From contig JAGQTV010000072.1 in assembly GCA_020438845.1 (NCBI GenBank), forward strand, positions 1-64,000: a DNA stretch of 64,000 nt, read 5' to 3'. This DNA is from Mycobacterium sp. Lineage in GTDB: Bacteria > Actinomycetota > Actinomycetes > Mycobacteriales > Mycobacteriaceae. Shown in pieces: positions 38,048 to 47,808 of this stretch. A model generated the notes under the pieces. That model was not told the origin of the DNA and ran no database searches. It saw only the letters and a list, made by a program, of their open reading frames with translations. Each line of letters opens with the position of its first letter. Within the stretch, counting starts at the first letter, position 1. The position numbers and the translations under genes are program-made.

Positions 38048-39009
38048 ACGACCAACTGGAACAAGCACTAGGCCCGGTTTTGCGGCCCGTCTTGGGCCAG
38101 GACACGGTCGTCGAGAACCTGCGCCTGCTCACCGGCGGCGCCAGCCGGACCACCTATGCATTCGACGCCGTATGCGGGGCCGACCGGCACCGGTTGATCC
38201 TGCGCACCGCTGCCCCCGCCGAGCATTACGCCAGCATGGAGCTCGAAGCCGCCGCGCAGAGCGCCGCCGCCGAGACGGGAACGCCGGTACCGCGCATCGT
38301 AGTGGCATCGGATTCCTCTGCGCCACTTGGTAATCCGTTCCTGATCTGTCACGAGATCCCCGGCCAGACAATCGTGCGGCGTATCCAACGTGAGCTCGAC
38401 GAGCGCGGCAGACATGAACTGCTGGCCCAGTGCGCTCGGGCGCTGGCTGCCATCCACCGTGCCCGAACCGACGCGTCCGGCCTGGTCGAGCAGGACGAAC
38501 TCGGCGAGTGGCGTCAACGACTCGACGACATCGGCGACACCACGGCGACGTTCGAGTTCGCGTTCCGCTGGCTTGCTGCCCATCGGCCACCGACATCGCC
38601 TCCGCGGTTGGTGCACGGCGACTTCCGGATGGGCAACCTGATAGTCAACGGCTCGATGCTCGCAGCAGTGTTGGACTGGGAACTTGTCCACATCGGTGAG
38701 GTCTACCAGGATCTGGCCTGGTTCTGCATCCGAGCCTGGAGGTTCGGGGCCCCGCCCAGCATGTCGGCAGGCGGGCTCGGCAGCATCGACTCATTCGTGG
38801 CCGCCTACGAGCAGGCTGGCGGTACCCGAGTCGACAGGGACGTACTGCACTGGTGGCTGGTGCTGGCGACGCTGCGCTGGGGAGTGATCTGCCGCGTGCA
38901 GGCCGAGCGACATCTTTCCGGCCAGACCCCTTCGGTGGAGCTCGCGGCGATCGGCCGCAGGGTGTGCGAGACCGAGTGGGATCTGCTCGATCTGCTGGAG
39001 GCTCGGTGA
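38044..39009 (+). CDS. APH-like phosphotransferase
   Basis: 321 aa kinase of the aminoglycoside phosphotransferase/choline kinase fold. LTGGASRTTYAFDA is the nucleotide loop, the Brenner motif LVHGDFRMGNLIV has the catalytic Asp, and AVLDWELVHIGEVYQDLAW the metal-binding Asp. No sign of an antibiotic-resistance role; coupling by GTGA overlap to an acyl-CoA dehydrogenase points to phosphorylation of a hydroxyacyl-CoA. Overlaps DUF6285 the same way. Confidence 0.85.
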   Translation: MNDQLEQALGPVLRPVLGQDTVVENLRLLTGGASRTTYAFDAVCGADRHRLILRTAAPAEHYASMELEAAAQSAAAETGTPVPRIVVASDSSAPLGNPFLICHEIPGQTIVRRIQRELDERGRHELLAQCARALAAIHRARTDASGLVEQDELGEWRQRLDDIGDTTATFEFAFRWLAAHRPPTSPPRLVHGDFRMGNLIVNGSMLAAVLDWELVHIGEVYQDLAWFCIRAWRFGAPPSMSAGGLGSIDSFVAAYEQAGGTRVDRDVLHWWLVLATLRWGVICRVQAERHLSGQTPSVELAAIGRRVCETEWDLLDLLEAR

Positions 39010-39344
39010 ACGAGTTGCATGGGCGGCCCACAGCCGCCGAACTCGTCGCCGCCGTGGCCGACTTCCTTGCCGGGGAGGTTCGGGCCCATACGACGGGGGC
39101 GGTCAGCTTCCACGCGCTGGTCGCCGCCAATGCGCTGCGCATCGTCGAGCGGGAGTTGCTTGACCGGAATTCCGACGCACTCGCCGCCCTGGAGCGGTTG
39201 GGCTTTCCCGACGAGAAATCTCTAGCAAACTCGATCCGTACCGGGCAGCTCGATGGACGCGAAGCAGAAGTGCTGCCCTGCCTGCGCGCCGTCGTCGGCC
39301 ACCGGCTGGCAGTCGCACATCCCGGCTACGATCGGTCACCGTAA
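39006..39344 (+). CDS. DUF6285 domain protein
   Basis: 112 aa, all-helical. Starts VNELHGRPTAAELVAAVADFLAGEV and contains FHALVAANALRIVERELLD, the hallmark of a small family that is regularly next to APH-like kinases and acyl-CoA dehydrogenases. No catalytic residues evident; likely an accessory subunit of the kinase. GTG start overlaps the kinase stop. Last gene of the operon. Confidence 0.75.
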   Translation: MNELHGRPTAAELVAAVADFLAGEVRAHTTGAVSFHALVAANALRIVERELLDRNSDALAALERLGFPDEKSLANSIRTGQLDGREAEVLPCLRAVVGHRLAVAHPGYDRSP

Positions 39345-39498
39345 CTGAGCTGGCCGCCAATGGCCGATATGACCAGCAGGCAGGGACATGGGTTCTTTGG
39401 AAATTGTTTGCGGGCCGCGGGCCGGATTGGTAGCGTCGATACTGTGATCGCCCCCACAGGGGCGCCGGTATTACCGAACTGACTGGGGCTCAATTCCG
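39345..39498. other. Operon end and leader of a putative sORF
   Basis: 154 bp with no gene. A TACTGT element near 39438 is the only promoter-like sequence noted, and no terminator hairpin with a T-run was seen after DUF6285. Confidence 0.35.
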
Positions 39499-39612
39499 AT
39501 GACGGAGACGCCTGAGGCTGCCATTGGGCGCGCCGCAGCAATCACGCCGGACTCGACTCCACCTTTCATCGCACCTTTCACATCGCGGTTCTGCGTGGCG
39601 CTCACCACGTAG
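39499..39612 (+). CDS. Possible small ORF before a terminator
   Basis: 37 codons, ATG 39499 to TAG 39612, MTETPEAAIGRAAAITPDST at the start and FTSRFCVALTT at the end. It ends 23 bp before a strong terminator, so it is either a small gene or a leader peptide for the exported protein after the terminator. Ribosome site is weak (GGGGCT). No family recognised; coding status uncertain. Confidence 0.3.
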   Translation: MTETPEAAIGRAAAITPDSTPPFIAPFTSRFCVALTT

Positions 39613-39635
39613 CACGGACAAAGCTTGCCCGGGAG

Positions 39636-39672
39636 GACCTCCGGCCCAGGTGGGCCGGAGGTCTTCATTTTT
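39636..39672 (+). terminator. Strong intrinsic terminator
   Basis: GACCTCCGGCCC (39636-39647) pairs perfectly with GGGCCGGAGGTC (39652-39663), loop AGGT, then TTCATTTTT. It lies between the small ORF and an exported-protein frame and could act as an attenuator. Confidence 0.88.
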
Positions 39673-39999
39673 GGCCGACTTCGCAGACCGGCCAGCCAGC
39701 CGGCAAAATGGAAGGTTGCGACAGCAAGTCTCGTCGGGGTAGCAGTCATGTCGGCACCTGCCGCCGGCGCGGCACCCAACAATGGCAATGGCAACAGCGG
39801 CGGGGCGCGGAACACCATCGGCCAGACCATCTCAGCGATCGCCAAGAACGGCGGTGGCGCTGCCGGTGTACTGGGCGCGCTCGCCCAGCTCAAACCCAAC
39901 AACAAGGGTCTGGCCAACGCCCTCCAGCGGGTGCTGTCTCGCCAGACGAAAACGCCCACGCCGACGCCCAGCCCCGACCCGACTACTCCGCCCAGTTAG
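39667..39999 (+). CDS. Small exported Asn/Gly and Thr/Pro-rich protein
   Basis: The convincing part is AKWKVATASLVGVAVMSAPAAGA (signal peptide) followed by APNNGNGNSGGARNTIGQ, a helical middle and a [15 protein letters not shown] tail; stop at 39999. The start is unclear: no ATG or GTG lies before the signal peptide after the terminator. An ATT at 39667 (used here), a TTG at 39625 inside the terminator stem region, or an ATG at 39748 that would cut the signal peptide are the choices. Ends just before another hairpin. Confidence 0.45.
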   Translation: MFGRLRRPASQPAKWKVATASLVGVAVMSAPAAGAAPNNGNGNSGGARNTIGQTISAIAKNGGGAAGVLGALAQLKPNNKGLANALQRVLSRQTKTPTPTPSPDPTTPPS

Positions 40000-40012
40000 T
40001 CGAATTTCCTTC

Positions 40013-40054
40013 CGAAAAGCTCCCCCCTGGGGGCCGCGGGGGGAGCTTTTCGGT
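40013..40054. terminator. Bidirectional terminator
   Basis: CCGAAAAGCTCCCCCC (40013-40028) pairs with GGGGGGAGCTTTTCGG (40039-40054) around a GC-rich loop. Separates the exported gene from the receiver gene. Confidence 0.82.
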
Positions 40055-40109
40055 GCCGGATTGACATCGACCCGGGAGATAGGTCGACCCCGGGATTAAC
40101 ATCGACACC

Positions 40110-40496
40110 GTGAGCTCCGTTCGCGTCTTGGTTTACAGCAGCAACAGCGGCACCCGCGAACAGGTCCGGCTCGCACTGGGCACGCGAGTCCACCCCGACC
40201 TCCCGGAGCTGATCTACACCGAGGTGGCAACCGGGCCGATGGTTGTCCGGCTCATGGACGCCGGCGGGTTCGACCTGGTGATCCTCGACGGAGAGGCCTC
40301 CCCTGTCGGCGGTATGGGAATCGCCAAACAGCTCAAGGACGAGATCGCAGACTGTCCGCCGATAGTGGTGCTCACCGGCCGCGCCGATGACGCCTGGCTG
40401 GCCAAATGGTCGCGGGCCGAGGCGGCGGTTCCCCAGCCGATCGACCCGATCCGGCTCGCCGAAGCCGTGGTGGGCCTGCTCCGCGCGCCAGTCTGA
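40110..40496 (+). CDS. Atypical response-regulator receiver protein (Rv3143-like)
   Basis: 128 aa, a lone CheY-like fold. The central strand VILDGEASP keeps the Asp in the phosphorylation position (about 54), but the usual acidic pair after strand 1 is replaced (VLVYSSNSGT) and the conserved Lys before the last proline is Gln (AVPQPIDP). It therefore probably does not undergo normal phospho-switching. GTG 40110. Lies 71 bp upstream of nuoA, as its homolog does near nuo in M. tuberculosis, so a role in complex I expression or function is plausible. Confidence 0.8.
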   Translation: MSSVRVLVYSSNSGTREQVRLALGTRVHPDLPELIYTEVATGPMVVRLMDAGGFDLVILDGEASPVGGMGIAKQLKDEIADCPPIVVLTGRADDAWLAKWSRAEAAVPQPIDPIRLAEAVVGLLRAPV

Positions 40497-40567
40497 CAGC
40501 CCACTTGTAGTGTGTGTCCTAGCTAACACCAAGAACTCACATCAGAAGCCAGTGGGGAGCGGAGGGT

Positions 40568-40927
40568 ATGAGTCTCTATACGCCGATCCTGGTGCTGGGG
40601 GCCATCGCCGCCATCTTCGCGGTGGTCTCGGTAGTGGTCGCCCTGGTGGTGGGGCCGCGCCGCTACAACCGAGCCAAGCTCGAGGCCTACGAATGCGGCA
40701 TCGAACCGCTGGCCGACGAGCCTGTCGGGCAACGGTTCCCCATCAAGTACTACCTGACGGCGATGCTGTTCATCGTTTTCGACATTGAGATTGTCTTCCT
40801 CTATCCGTGGGCGGTGGCATTCGATCAGCTCGGCATCTTCGCTCTGGTCGAAATGGCCATCTTCATGCTGACCGTGTTCGTGGCCTATGCCTACGTCTGG
40901 CGGCGGGGTGGTCTGGAATGGGACTAG
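40568..40927 (+). CDS. nuoA: NADH-quinone oxidoreductase subunit A
   Basis: 119 aa, three membrane helices. [22 protein letters not shown] is the conserved loop (with the Cys) near the quinone channel, and [18 protein letters not shown] is the second helix with the conserved acidic residues. ATG 40568 follows GGAGCGGAGGG. First of 14 nuo genes in the standard order; belongs to the membrane arm of complex I. Confidence 0.96.
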   Translation: MSLYTPILVLGAIAAIFAVVSVVVALVVGPRRYNRAKLEAYECGIEPLADEPVGQRFPIKYYLTAMLFIVFDIEIVFLYPWAVAFDQLGIFALVEMAIFMLTVFVAYAYVWRRGGLEWD

Positions 40928-40946
40928 TAGGGCCGGGATCAACAGC

Positions 40947-41501
40947 ATGGGATTAGAGGAAGCATTACCGGGCGGCATCCTGCTGTCGACGGTGGAGAAG
41001 GTCGCGGGCTACGTCCGCAAGGGTTCGCTGTGGCCGGCGACGTTCGGATTGGCCTGTTGCGCAATCGAAATGATGGCCACTGCCTCGCCCCGATTCGACA
41101 TCGCCCGGTTCGGCATGGAGAGGTTCTCGGCAACTCCGCGGCAGGCCGACCTGATGATCGTGGCCGGCCGGGTCAGCCAGAAGATGGCGCCAGTGCTGCG
41201 GCAGGTCTACGACCAGATGGCCGAGCCGAAGTGGGTCCTGGCCATGGGCGTGTGCGCCTCCAGTGGCGGCATGTTCAACAACTACGCGGTAGTGCAGGGC
41301 GTCGACCACGTCGTCCCCGTCGACATCTACCTGCCCGGCTGCCCGCCGCGGCCGGAGATGCTGCTCAACGCCATCCTGGCCCTACACGCCAAGATCGCCG
41401 AGATGCCGCTCGGGGTGCATCGCGCGGAGGCCATCGCCGCCGCGGAGCGGGCCGCCCTGGACAGCCGGCCCACCATCGAGCTGAAAGGCCTGCTGCGATG
41501 A
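40947..41501 (+). CDS. nuoB: NADH-quinone oxidoreductase subunit B
   Basis: 184 aa. Carries the terminal 4Fe-4S cluster N2: adjacent Cys pair in [10 protein letters not shown], then [10 protein letters not shown] and [16 protein letters not shown] 40947 gives [13 protein letters not shown]; longer starts overlap nuoA's end without similarity. Overlaps nuoC by 4 bp. Confidence 0.96.
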   Translation: MGLEEALPGGILLSTVEKVAGYVRKGSLWPATFGLACCAIEMMATASPRFDIARFGMERFSATPRQADLMIVAGRVSQKMAPVLRQVYDQMAEPKWVLAMGVCASSGGMFNNYAVVQGVDHVVPVDIYLPGCPPRPEMLLNAILALHAKIAEMPLGVHRAEAIAAAERAALDSRPTIELKGLLR

Positions 41502-42169
41502 CCGGCGAGCAGGAGCCCGAGGTGATCGGCGTGCGCCACGGCATGTTCGGCATCTCCGGTAGCGGCGACGTCTCCGGCTACGGCCGACTGATTCAGCGGG
41601 TCGAGCTGCCGGGCAGCACGCCGCGGCCGTACGGCGGCTATTTCGACGATGTCGTCGATCGACTGGCCGAAGTGCTTGGCCCGGAGGTATTCGCCGCCGC
41701 CGCCGAACGCGTCGTCGTCCACCGGGGCCAGCTGACCCTCGAGGTGCGCCGCACCCATCTGCTCGACGTCGCCTCCGCCCTGCGAGACGACGAGGCGTTG
41801 CGGTTCGAATTATGTTGCGGCGTATCGGGTGTGCATTATCCCGATGACCCTGGACGCGAACTGCACGCGTTCTACCCGCTGATGTCCATCACCCACAACC
41901 GGCGGGTGCACCTGGAGGTGGCCTGCCCGGACTCCGACCCCCATATCCCGTCGCTGTTCCCGGTGTACCCCACCTGCGACTGGCACGAGCGCGAGACCTA
42001 TGACTTCTTCGGCATCATCTTCGACGGCCACCCGGGCCTGACCCGCATCGAGATGCCCGACGACTGGGTAGGCCATCCGCAGCGCAAGGACTACCCGCTT
42101 GGCGGGGTTCCGGTGGAATTCAAAGGCGCCCAGATCCCGCCGCCGGACCAGCGGAGGGCTTACCGATGA
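41498..42169 (+). CDS. nuoC: NADH-quinone oxidoreductase subunit C
   Basis: 223 aa (30 kDa subunit). Hydrophilic connecting arm near the quinone site. Signature [18 protein letters not shown] and the C-terminal [13 protein letters not shown] are present. ATG 41498 overlaps the nuoB stop (ATGA) and its own stop overlaps nuoD. Confidence 0.95.
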   Translation: MTGEQEPEVIGVRHGMFGISGSGDVSGYGRLIQRVELPGSTPRPYGGYFDDVVDRLAEVLGPEVFAAAAERVVVHRGQLTLEVRRTHLLDVASALRDDEALRFELCCGVSGVHYPDDPGRELHAFYPLMSITHNRRVHLEVACPDSDPHIPSLFPVYPTCDWHERETYDFFGIIFDGHPGLTRIEMPDDWVGHPQRKDYPLGGVPVEFKGAQIPPPDQRRAYR

Positions 42170-43458
42170 CCGATCACGTGGTCGTCCTGGGCGGCCAGGA
42201 TTGGGACGAGATCGTCAGCGCCGCCAGGGCCGGGGAAGCCGGCGAGCGCATCGTCATAAACATGGGCCCGCAGCATCCCTCCACCCACGGCGTGCTGCGG
42301 CTGATCCTGGAGATCGAGGGCGAAACCGTCGTCGAAGCCCGTTGCGGCATAGGCTATCTGCACACCGGCATCGAGAAGAACCTGGAATACCGCACCTGGA
42401 CCCAGGGCGTCACGTTCGTGACCCGGATGGATTACCTGTCCCCGTTTTTCAATGAAACCGCCTATTGCCTCGGCGTCGAACGACTGCTGGGCATCACCGA
42501 CGAGATCCCGCAGCGCGCCTCGGTCATCCGGGTGATGCTCATGGAGCTCAACCGCATCTCCTCGCACCTGGTGGCGCTGGCCACCGGCGGCATGGAGCTG
42601 GGCGCGATGACCCCGATGTTCTTCGGCTTCCGGGAACGCGAGTTGATCCTGACGGTCTTCGAGGCGATCACCGGCTTGCGGATGAACAACGCCTATATCC
42701 GGCCCGGGGGCCTGGCTGCCGACATGCCCGACGACGGGCCGGACCGGGTGACCGAGCTGCTGAAAATCCTGCCCGGCAGGTTAGGAGAACTGGAGGAGTT
42801 GCTCACCGAGAGTTACATCTGGAAGGCCCGTACCCAGGGGGTGGGCTACCTCGACCTGACCGGGTGCATGGCCCTCGGCATCACCGGCCCAGTGCTGCGT
42901 TCCACCGGCCTGCCTCATGACCTGCGCAAGTCCCAGCCTTATTGCGGCTACGAGACCTACGACTTCGAAGTGGTGACCGATACCACCGCCGACTGCTACG
43001 GCCGCTACCTGATCAGGGTCGGGGAGATGCACGAGTCGCTGAAGATCGTGCGCCAGTGTCTGGATCGCCTGGAGCCGGGCCCGGTGATGATCGAGGACAA
43101 GAAGATGGCGTGGCCGGCCGACCTAAAACTCGGACCGGACGGATTGGGTAACTCCCCCGACCACATCGGGAGAATCATGGGCAAGTCGATGGAAGGCCTG
43201 ATCCACCACTTCAAGCTGGTGACCGAGGGTATCCGGGTCCCGGCGGGACAGGTGTACAGCGCCGTGGAGTCACCGCGCGGCGAACTGGGCGTGCACATGG
43301 TCTCCGACGGTGGCACGCGGCCCTACCGGGTGCACTACCGGGATCCGAGTTTCACCAATCTCCAGGCGGTGGCCGCGATGTGCGAGGGCGGGATGGTCGC
43401 CGACGTCATTGCGGCGGTGGCTAGCATCGACCCCGTGATGGGGGGCGTGGATAGGTGA
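42166..43458 (+). CDS. nuoD: NADH-quinone oxidoreductase subunit D
   Basis: 430 aa (49 kDa subunit), lining the quinone pocket. [18 protein letters not shown] holds the quinone-contacting His, [13 protein letters not shown] follows, and the C-terminus ends [13 protein letters not shown] 42166 overlaps nuoC; GTGA-type overlap with nuoE. Confidence 0.96.
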   Translation: MTDHVVVLGGQDWDEIVSAARAGEAGERIVINMGPQHPSTHGVLRLILEIEGETVVEARCGIGYLHTGIEKNLEYRTWTQGVTFVTRMDYLSPFFNETAYCLGVERLLGITDEIPQRASVIRVMLMELNRISSHLVALATGGMELGAMTPMFFGFRERELILTVFEAITGLRMNNAYIRPGGLAADMPDDGPDRVTELLKILPGRLGELEELLTESYIWKARTQGVGYLDLTGCMALGITGPVLRSTGLPHDLRKSQPYCGYETYDFEVVTDTTADCYGRYLIRVGEMHESLKIVRQCLDRLEPGPVMIEDKKMAWPADLKLGPDGLGNSPDHIGRIMGKSMEGLIHHFKLVTEGIRVPAGQVYSAVESPRGELGVHMVSDGGTRPYRVHYRDPSFTNLQAVAAMCEGGMVADVIAAVASIDPVMGGVDR

Positions 43459-44159
43459 GTGTCGATCTGCCCCTCGGCCCACGTCCCGAGGAGCCTGGCC
43501 CTCCGATCGACGGCCCGGCATCGTATCCACCCGACGTCACCGAGCGACTGGCCGCCGACGCCAAGACCATCATCGGCCGCTACCCGCAGCCGCGCTCGGC
43601 CCTGCTGCCGCTGTTGCACCTGGTGCAGGCCGAGGACGGGTATCTCACCAAGGCCGGAATAGCCTTCTGCGCAACCCAACTCGGGCTGACCGACGCCGAG
43701 GTCGCGGCGGTGGCCACGTTCTACTCGATGTACCGCCGCACCCCCACCGGCGACTACCTGATCGGAGTGTGCACCACCACCCTGTGCGCGGTGATGGGCG
43801 GCGACGCCATCCTGGAGTCGCTGGAGAACGAACTGGGCGTCCACCCCGGGCAGACCACTGCCGACGGTCTGATCACTTTGGAACACATCGAGTGCAACGC
43901 GGCCTGCGACTACGCCCCCGTCGTCATGGTCAACTGGGAATTCTTCGACAACCAGACGCCCTCAAGCGCAACGGAATTGGTGGCTGCACTGCGCAACGGC
44001 CAGCCGGTCACGCCAACCCGGGGAACCACCCTGTGTCCATTTCGCGAGACGGCGCGCACCCTGGCCGGCGTCGGCTCCGACCAACTCGACGACAGCGGAC
44101 CGGGACAACCCACCCTGGTCGGCCTGCAGATTGCCCGCGAACTCGGGGAGGCTCAGTGA
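43455..44159 (+). CDS. nuoE: NADH-quinone oxidoreductase subunit E
   Basis: 234 aa (24 kDa, thioredoxin-like). 2Fe-2S cluster N1a ligands in [13 protein letters not shown] and [14 protein letters not shown]-terminal stretch beyond about 170 is less conserved. GTG start at 43455 overlaps nuoD; its stop overlaps nuoF. Confidence 0.95.
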   Translation: MSVDLPLGPRPEEPGPPIDGPASYPPDVTERLAADAKTIIGRYPQPRSALLPLLHLVQAEDGYLTKAGIAFCATQLGLTDAEVAAVATFYSMYRRTPTGDYLIGVCTTTLCAVMGGDAILESLENELGVHPGQTTADGLITLEHIECNAACDYAPVVMVNWEFFDNQTPSSATELVAALRNGQPVTPTRGTTLCPFRETARTLAGVGSDQLDDSGPGQPTLVGLQIARELGEAQ

Positions 44160-45472
44160 CTGCTCTGCCCCCCGCGCTGACGCCGGTACTGAGCCGGTTC
44201 TGGGATGCACCGCAGCCGTGGACGATGCAGACCTATCTGAACCACGACGGCTACCTCGGACTTCGCAGGGCACTGGGTATGGCGCCGGAGGACGTCATAG
44301 CCGAAATCAAGGAATCCGGGTTGCGCGGCCGGGGTGGGGCGGGTTTCCCAACCGGCACCAAATGGTCGTTCATCGACCAGAAGTCGACCAAGCCGCGCTA
44401 CCTCGTGGTCAATGCCGACGAGTCCGAACCCGGAACGTGCAAAGACATTCCGCTGATGTTGACCACACCGCACTTCCTCGTCGAGGGTGCGATCATCGCG
44501 GCCTACGCCATCCGCGCCCGCCATGCGTTCATCTACCTCCGCGGCGAGGTGGTGCCGGTCTTGCGGCGGCTTCGGGCTGCCGTCGCGGAGGCCTACGAGG
44601 CCGGCTTCCTGGGCACCGACATCCTGGGTTCCGGATACGACCTGGACCTGATCGTGCACGCCGGTGCCGGTGCCTACATCTGCGGCGAGGAGACCGCCCT
44701 GCTGGACTCGCTGGAAGGCCGGCGCGGCCAACCCCGGTTGCGGCCGCCGTTCCCCGCGGTCGCCGGACTGTATGCCAGCCCCACGGTGGTCAACAACGTC
44801 GAATCGATCGCCAGCGTGCCGCCGATCCTGGTCAACGGCGTGGACTGGTTCAAGTCGATGGGTACCGAGAAATCGCCGGGTTTCACCCTGTACTCGCTGT
44901 CCGGACACGTGACGAGGCCCGGGCAGTACGAAGCTGCTCTGGGTATCACGCTGCGCGAATTGCTGGAGTATGCCGGCGGGGTGCGGGCCGGCCGTGAACT
45001 CAAGTTCTGGACACCCGGCGGGTCGTCGACTCCGCTGTTGACTGCCGAACATCTGGACGTACCTTTGGATTACGAGGGCGTGGCGGCGGCGGGTTCGATG
45101 CTGGGCACCAAGGCGTTGCAAATCTTCGACGACACCACCTGCGTGGTGCGGGCGGTGCGCCGCTGGACACAGTTCTATGCCCACGAGTCGTGCGGCAAGT
45201 GCACGCCATGCCGAGAGGGCACCTACTGGCTGGCGCAGATTTACGAAAGGCTGGAAACGGGTCGTGGCACGGAAGAGGACTTGGGCAAGCTGCTCGACAT
45301 CTCCGATGCCATCCTGGGCAAGTCGTTCTGCGCTCTGGGCGACGGCGCGGCGTCGCCGATCCAGTCCTCGCTGAAGTACTTCCGCGCCGAGTACGAGGCA
45401 CATCTGGCCGGCGGCTGCCCGTTCGACCCGTACGCCTCGATGCTCGCCTCCCCGCAGGGGGTGGGAGCGTGA
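44156..45472 (+). CDS. nuoF: NADH-quinone oxidoreductase subunit F
   Basis: 438 aa (51 kDa), the entry site for electrons. FMN/NADH loop [46 protein letters not shown], and the 4Fe-4S cluster N3 ligands [13 protein letters not shown] plus a later Cys. GTG 44156 overlaps nuoE. Confidence 0.97.
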   Translation: MTALPPALTPVLSRFWDAPQPWTMQTYLNHDGYLGLRRALGMAPEDVIAEIKESGLRGRGGAGFPTGTKWSFIDQKSTKPRYLVVNADESEPGTCKDIPLMLTTPHFLVEGAIIAAYAIRARHAFIYLRGEVVPVLRRLRAAVAEAYEAGFLGTDILGSGYDLDLIVHAGAGAYICGEETALLDSLEGRRGQPRLRPPFPAVAGLYASPTVVNNVESIASVPPILVNGVDWFKSMGTEKSPGFTLYSLSGHVTRPGQYEAALGITLRELLEYAGGVRAGRELKFWTPGGSSTPLLTAEHLDVPLDYEGVAAAGSMLGTKALQIFDDTTCVVRAVRRWTQFYAHESCGKCTPCREGTYWLAQIYERLETGRGTEEDLGKLLDISDAILGKSFCALGDGAASPIQSSLKYFRAEYEAHLAGGCPFDPYASMLASPQGVGA

Positions 45473-47808
45473 CCGACCTCGTCACCGTCACGATCGATGA
45501 CGTTACCCTCTCGGTTCCCAAGGGCACGTTGGTCATTCGCGCAGCCGAGATGCTGGGCGTGCAGATTCCGCGGTTCTGCGACCACCCGCTGTTGGACCCG
45601 GTCGGCGCCTGCAGGCAGTGCCTCATCGAGGTCGAGGGCCAGCGCAAGCCCATGGCCAGTTGCACCACCACGGTCACCGAAGGCATGGTCGTGCGTACCC
45701 AGTTCACCTCCGAGGCCGCCGACAAGGCCCAGCAGGGGGTCATGGAACTGCTGCTGATCAACCATCCGCTGGACTGCCCGGTCTGCGACAAGGGCGGAGA
45801 ATGCCCGCTACAGAACCAGGCCATGTCCAGCGGCCGCGCCGAGACCCGCTTCACCGACGTCAAACGCACCTTCCCCAAGCCGATCAGCCTGTCGGCCGAG
45901 GTACTGCTGGATCGGGAGCGCTGCGTGCTGTGCGCCCGATGCACCCGGTTCTCTGAACAGATCGCCGGCGACCCCTTCATCGAACTGCTCGAGCGTGGCG
46001 CCCTGCAGCAGGTGGGCATCGCGCCCGGCGAGGCTTTCGACTCCTACTTCAGCGGCAACACGGTGCAGATCTGCCCGGTCGGCGCGTTGACCGGCCGGGC
46101 CTACCGGTTCCGGGCCCGCCCGTTCGACCTGGTGTCCTCCCCCAGCGTGTGCGAGCACTGCGCCTCCGGCTGCGCCCAGCGCACCGACCATCGCCGCGGC
46201 GTAGTGCTGCGCCGGCTGGCCGGCGACGACCAATCCGTCAATGAAGAATGGAACTGCGACAAGGGTCGCTGGGCGTTCGCCTACACCCGGACCGGCGACC
46301 GCCTCACCACCCCGCTGGTGCGCGACGACGGCGGCAACCTTCGCGTCGCCTCGTGGTCGGAGGCACTGGCCCGCGCCGCCGCCGGGCTGACCGTCGGCCG
46401 GACCGGGGTGCTGGTGGGCGGCCGGGTCACCACCGAGGACGCCTACGCCTACAGCAAGTTCGCACGAATCACTCTGGGCACCAACGACATCGACTTCAGA
46501 GCGCGACCGCACTCCGCCGAGGAGATGGCGTTTCTGGCCGCCCACGTGGCCGGCCGGCCGTTGACGGTGACCTACGCCGACCTGGAGGCCGCACCCATGG
46601 TGGTGCTGGCCGGGTTCGAGCCGGAGGAGGAGTCACCGATCATTTTCCTGCGGCTGCGCAAGGCGGTTCGCAAGCACGGCCTGAGCGTGATCACCATCGC
46701 GCCGTTCGCCTCGCGTGGATCGGTCAAACTCGATGCCCGACTCATTCCGACCGCACCTGGCGGCGAAGCCGAGGCCCTGGACCGCTTGACCGATGACCTC
46801 GAACCGGGAGCGGTCATCGTCGTCGGCGAGCGACTGGCCACCAGCCCGGGAGCACTGTCCGCGGCCGTGCGCCTGGCCGAGGCCAGTGGAGCCCGCCTCG
46901 CCTGGATTCCGCGACGGGCCGGCGAGCCTGGAGCCTTGAGCGCAGGATGCCTGCCCAACCTGCTGCCCGGCGGCCGGCCAATCACCGATCCGGCTGCCCG
47001 TCAGCAGGTGCATGACACGTGGGGGCGCACCGACTTGCCCGCCGATGAAGGCCAACACACCTGCGAGATTCTCGACGCGGCCGCGCACGGCGACTTGGAT
47101 GCCCTGGTGATCGGAGGGGTAGACCCCACCGACCTGACCGATCCGCAGGCGGCATTGGCCGCGATCGAGGCGGCCGGATTCGTGGTGAGCCTTGAGGTCC
47201 GCGAGTCCGCGGTCACGGCGTTAGCCGATGTGGTGTTCCCGGTCGCACCGGTTGCGGAGAAGGCCGGCTCCTTCACCAACTGGGAGGGCCGCCTACGGCC
47301 GTTCGAAGCGGCGCTGCCTTCTGCCGCGATGTCCGATCTGCGTGTGCTGGACAGCCTGTCCCGCGAGTTCGGGGTCGAGCTCGGGCTGCCGACGCCCGAG
47401 CGGGCCCGCGCAGAACTCGCCCGGCTCGGCGGCTGGGACGGCGGACGGCCGGAAGAGCCCGTCGTCATCGCCGACGCGGGACCCGCGCTGCACCCGGGCG
47501 AAGCGGTGCTGGCCGGTTGGCGGATGTTGTTGGACTCCGGTCGGTTACAGGACGGCGAACCCTACTTGGCGGGAACCGCCCATCCCGCGGTCGCCCGCTT
47601 GTCGGCAGCCACCGCAGCCGCTATCGGTGCCACCGACACGGTGACGGTGTCGACGGGCAGAGGAGCACTCACCCTGCCATTGGAGGTGACCGAGATGCCC
47701 GATCAGGTGGTCTGGCTGCCGTTGAACTCCACCGGCAGTGCGGTCCACCAAAAACTCGGCGTCACCACCGGCGCCGTCGTGCATATCGAGGCGGGAGGAC
47801 GCCAGTGA
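45469..47808 (+). CDS. nuoG: NADH-quinone oxidoreductase subunit G
   Basis: 779 aa (75 kDa). N-terminal 2Fe-2S ([19 protein letters not shown]), His-ligated 4Fe-4S region with [13 protein letters not shown], then [13 protein letters not shown] and the molybdopterin-like domain starting [17 protein letters not shown]; CxxC-type ligands there may hold the extra N7 cluster found in some bacteria. GTG 45469 overlaps nuoF. Confidence 0.95.
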   Translation: MTDLVTVTIDDVTLSVPKGTLVIRAAEMLGVQIPRFCDHPLLDPVGACRQCLIEVEGQRKPMASCTTTVTEGMVVRTQFTSEAADKAQQGVMELLLINHPLDCPVCDKGGECPLQNQAMSSGRAETRFTDVKRTFPKPISLSAEVLLDRERCVLCARCTRFSEQIAGDPFIELLERGALQQVGIAPGEAFDSYFSGNTVQICPVGALTGRAYRFRARPFDLVSSPSVCEHCASGCAQRTDHRRGVVLRRLAGDDQSVNEEWNCDKGRWAFAYTRTGDRLTTPLVRDDGGNLRVASWSEALARAAAGLTVGRTGVLVGGRVTTEDAYAYSKFARITLGTNDIDFRARPHSAEEMAFLAAHVAGRPLTVTYADLEAAPMVVLAGFEPEEESPIIFLRLRKAVRKHGLSVITIAPFASRGSVKLDARLIPTAPGGEAEALDRLTDDLEPGAVIVVGERLATSPGALSAAVRLAEASGARLAWIPRRAGEPGALSAGCLPNLLPGGRPITDPAARQQVHDTWGRTDLPADEGQHTCEILDAAAHGDLDALVIGGVDPTDLTDPQAALAAIEAAGFVVSLEVRESAVTALADVVFPVAPVAEKAGSFTNWEGRLRPFEAALPSAAMSDLRVLDSLSREFGVELGLPTPERARAELARLGGWDGGRPEEPVVIADAGPALHPGEAVLAGWRMLLDSGRLQDGEPYLAGTAHPAVARLSAATAAAIGATDTVTVSTGRGALTLPLEVTEMPDQVVWLPLNSTGSAVHQKLGVTTGAVVHIEAGGRQ

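Noticed and set aside
38044-39009. Aminoglycoside resistance kinase
   Set aside because: Coupled to an acyl-CoA dehydrogenase and DUF6285, the pattern of metabolic APH-like kinases.
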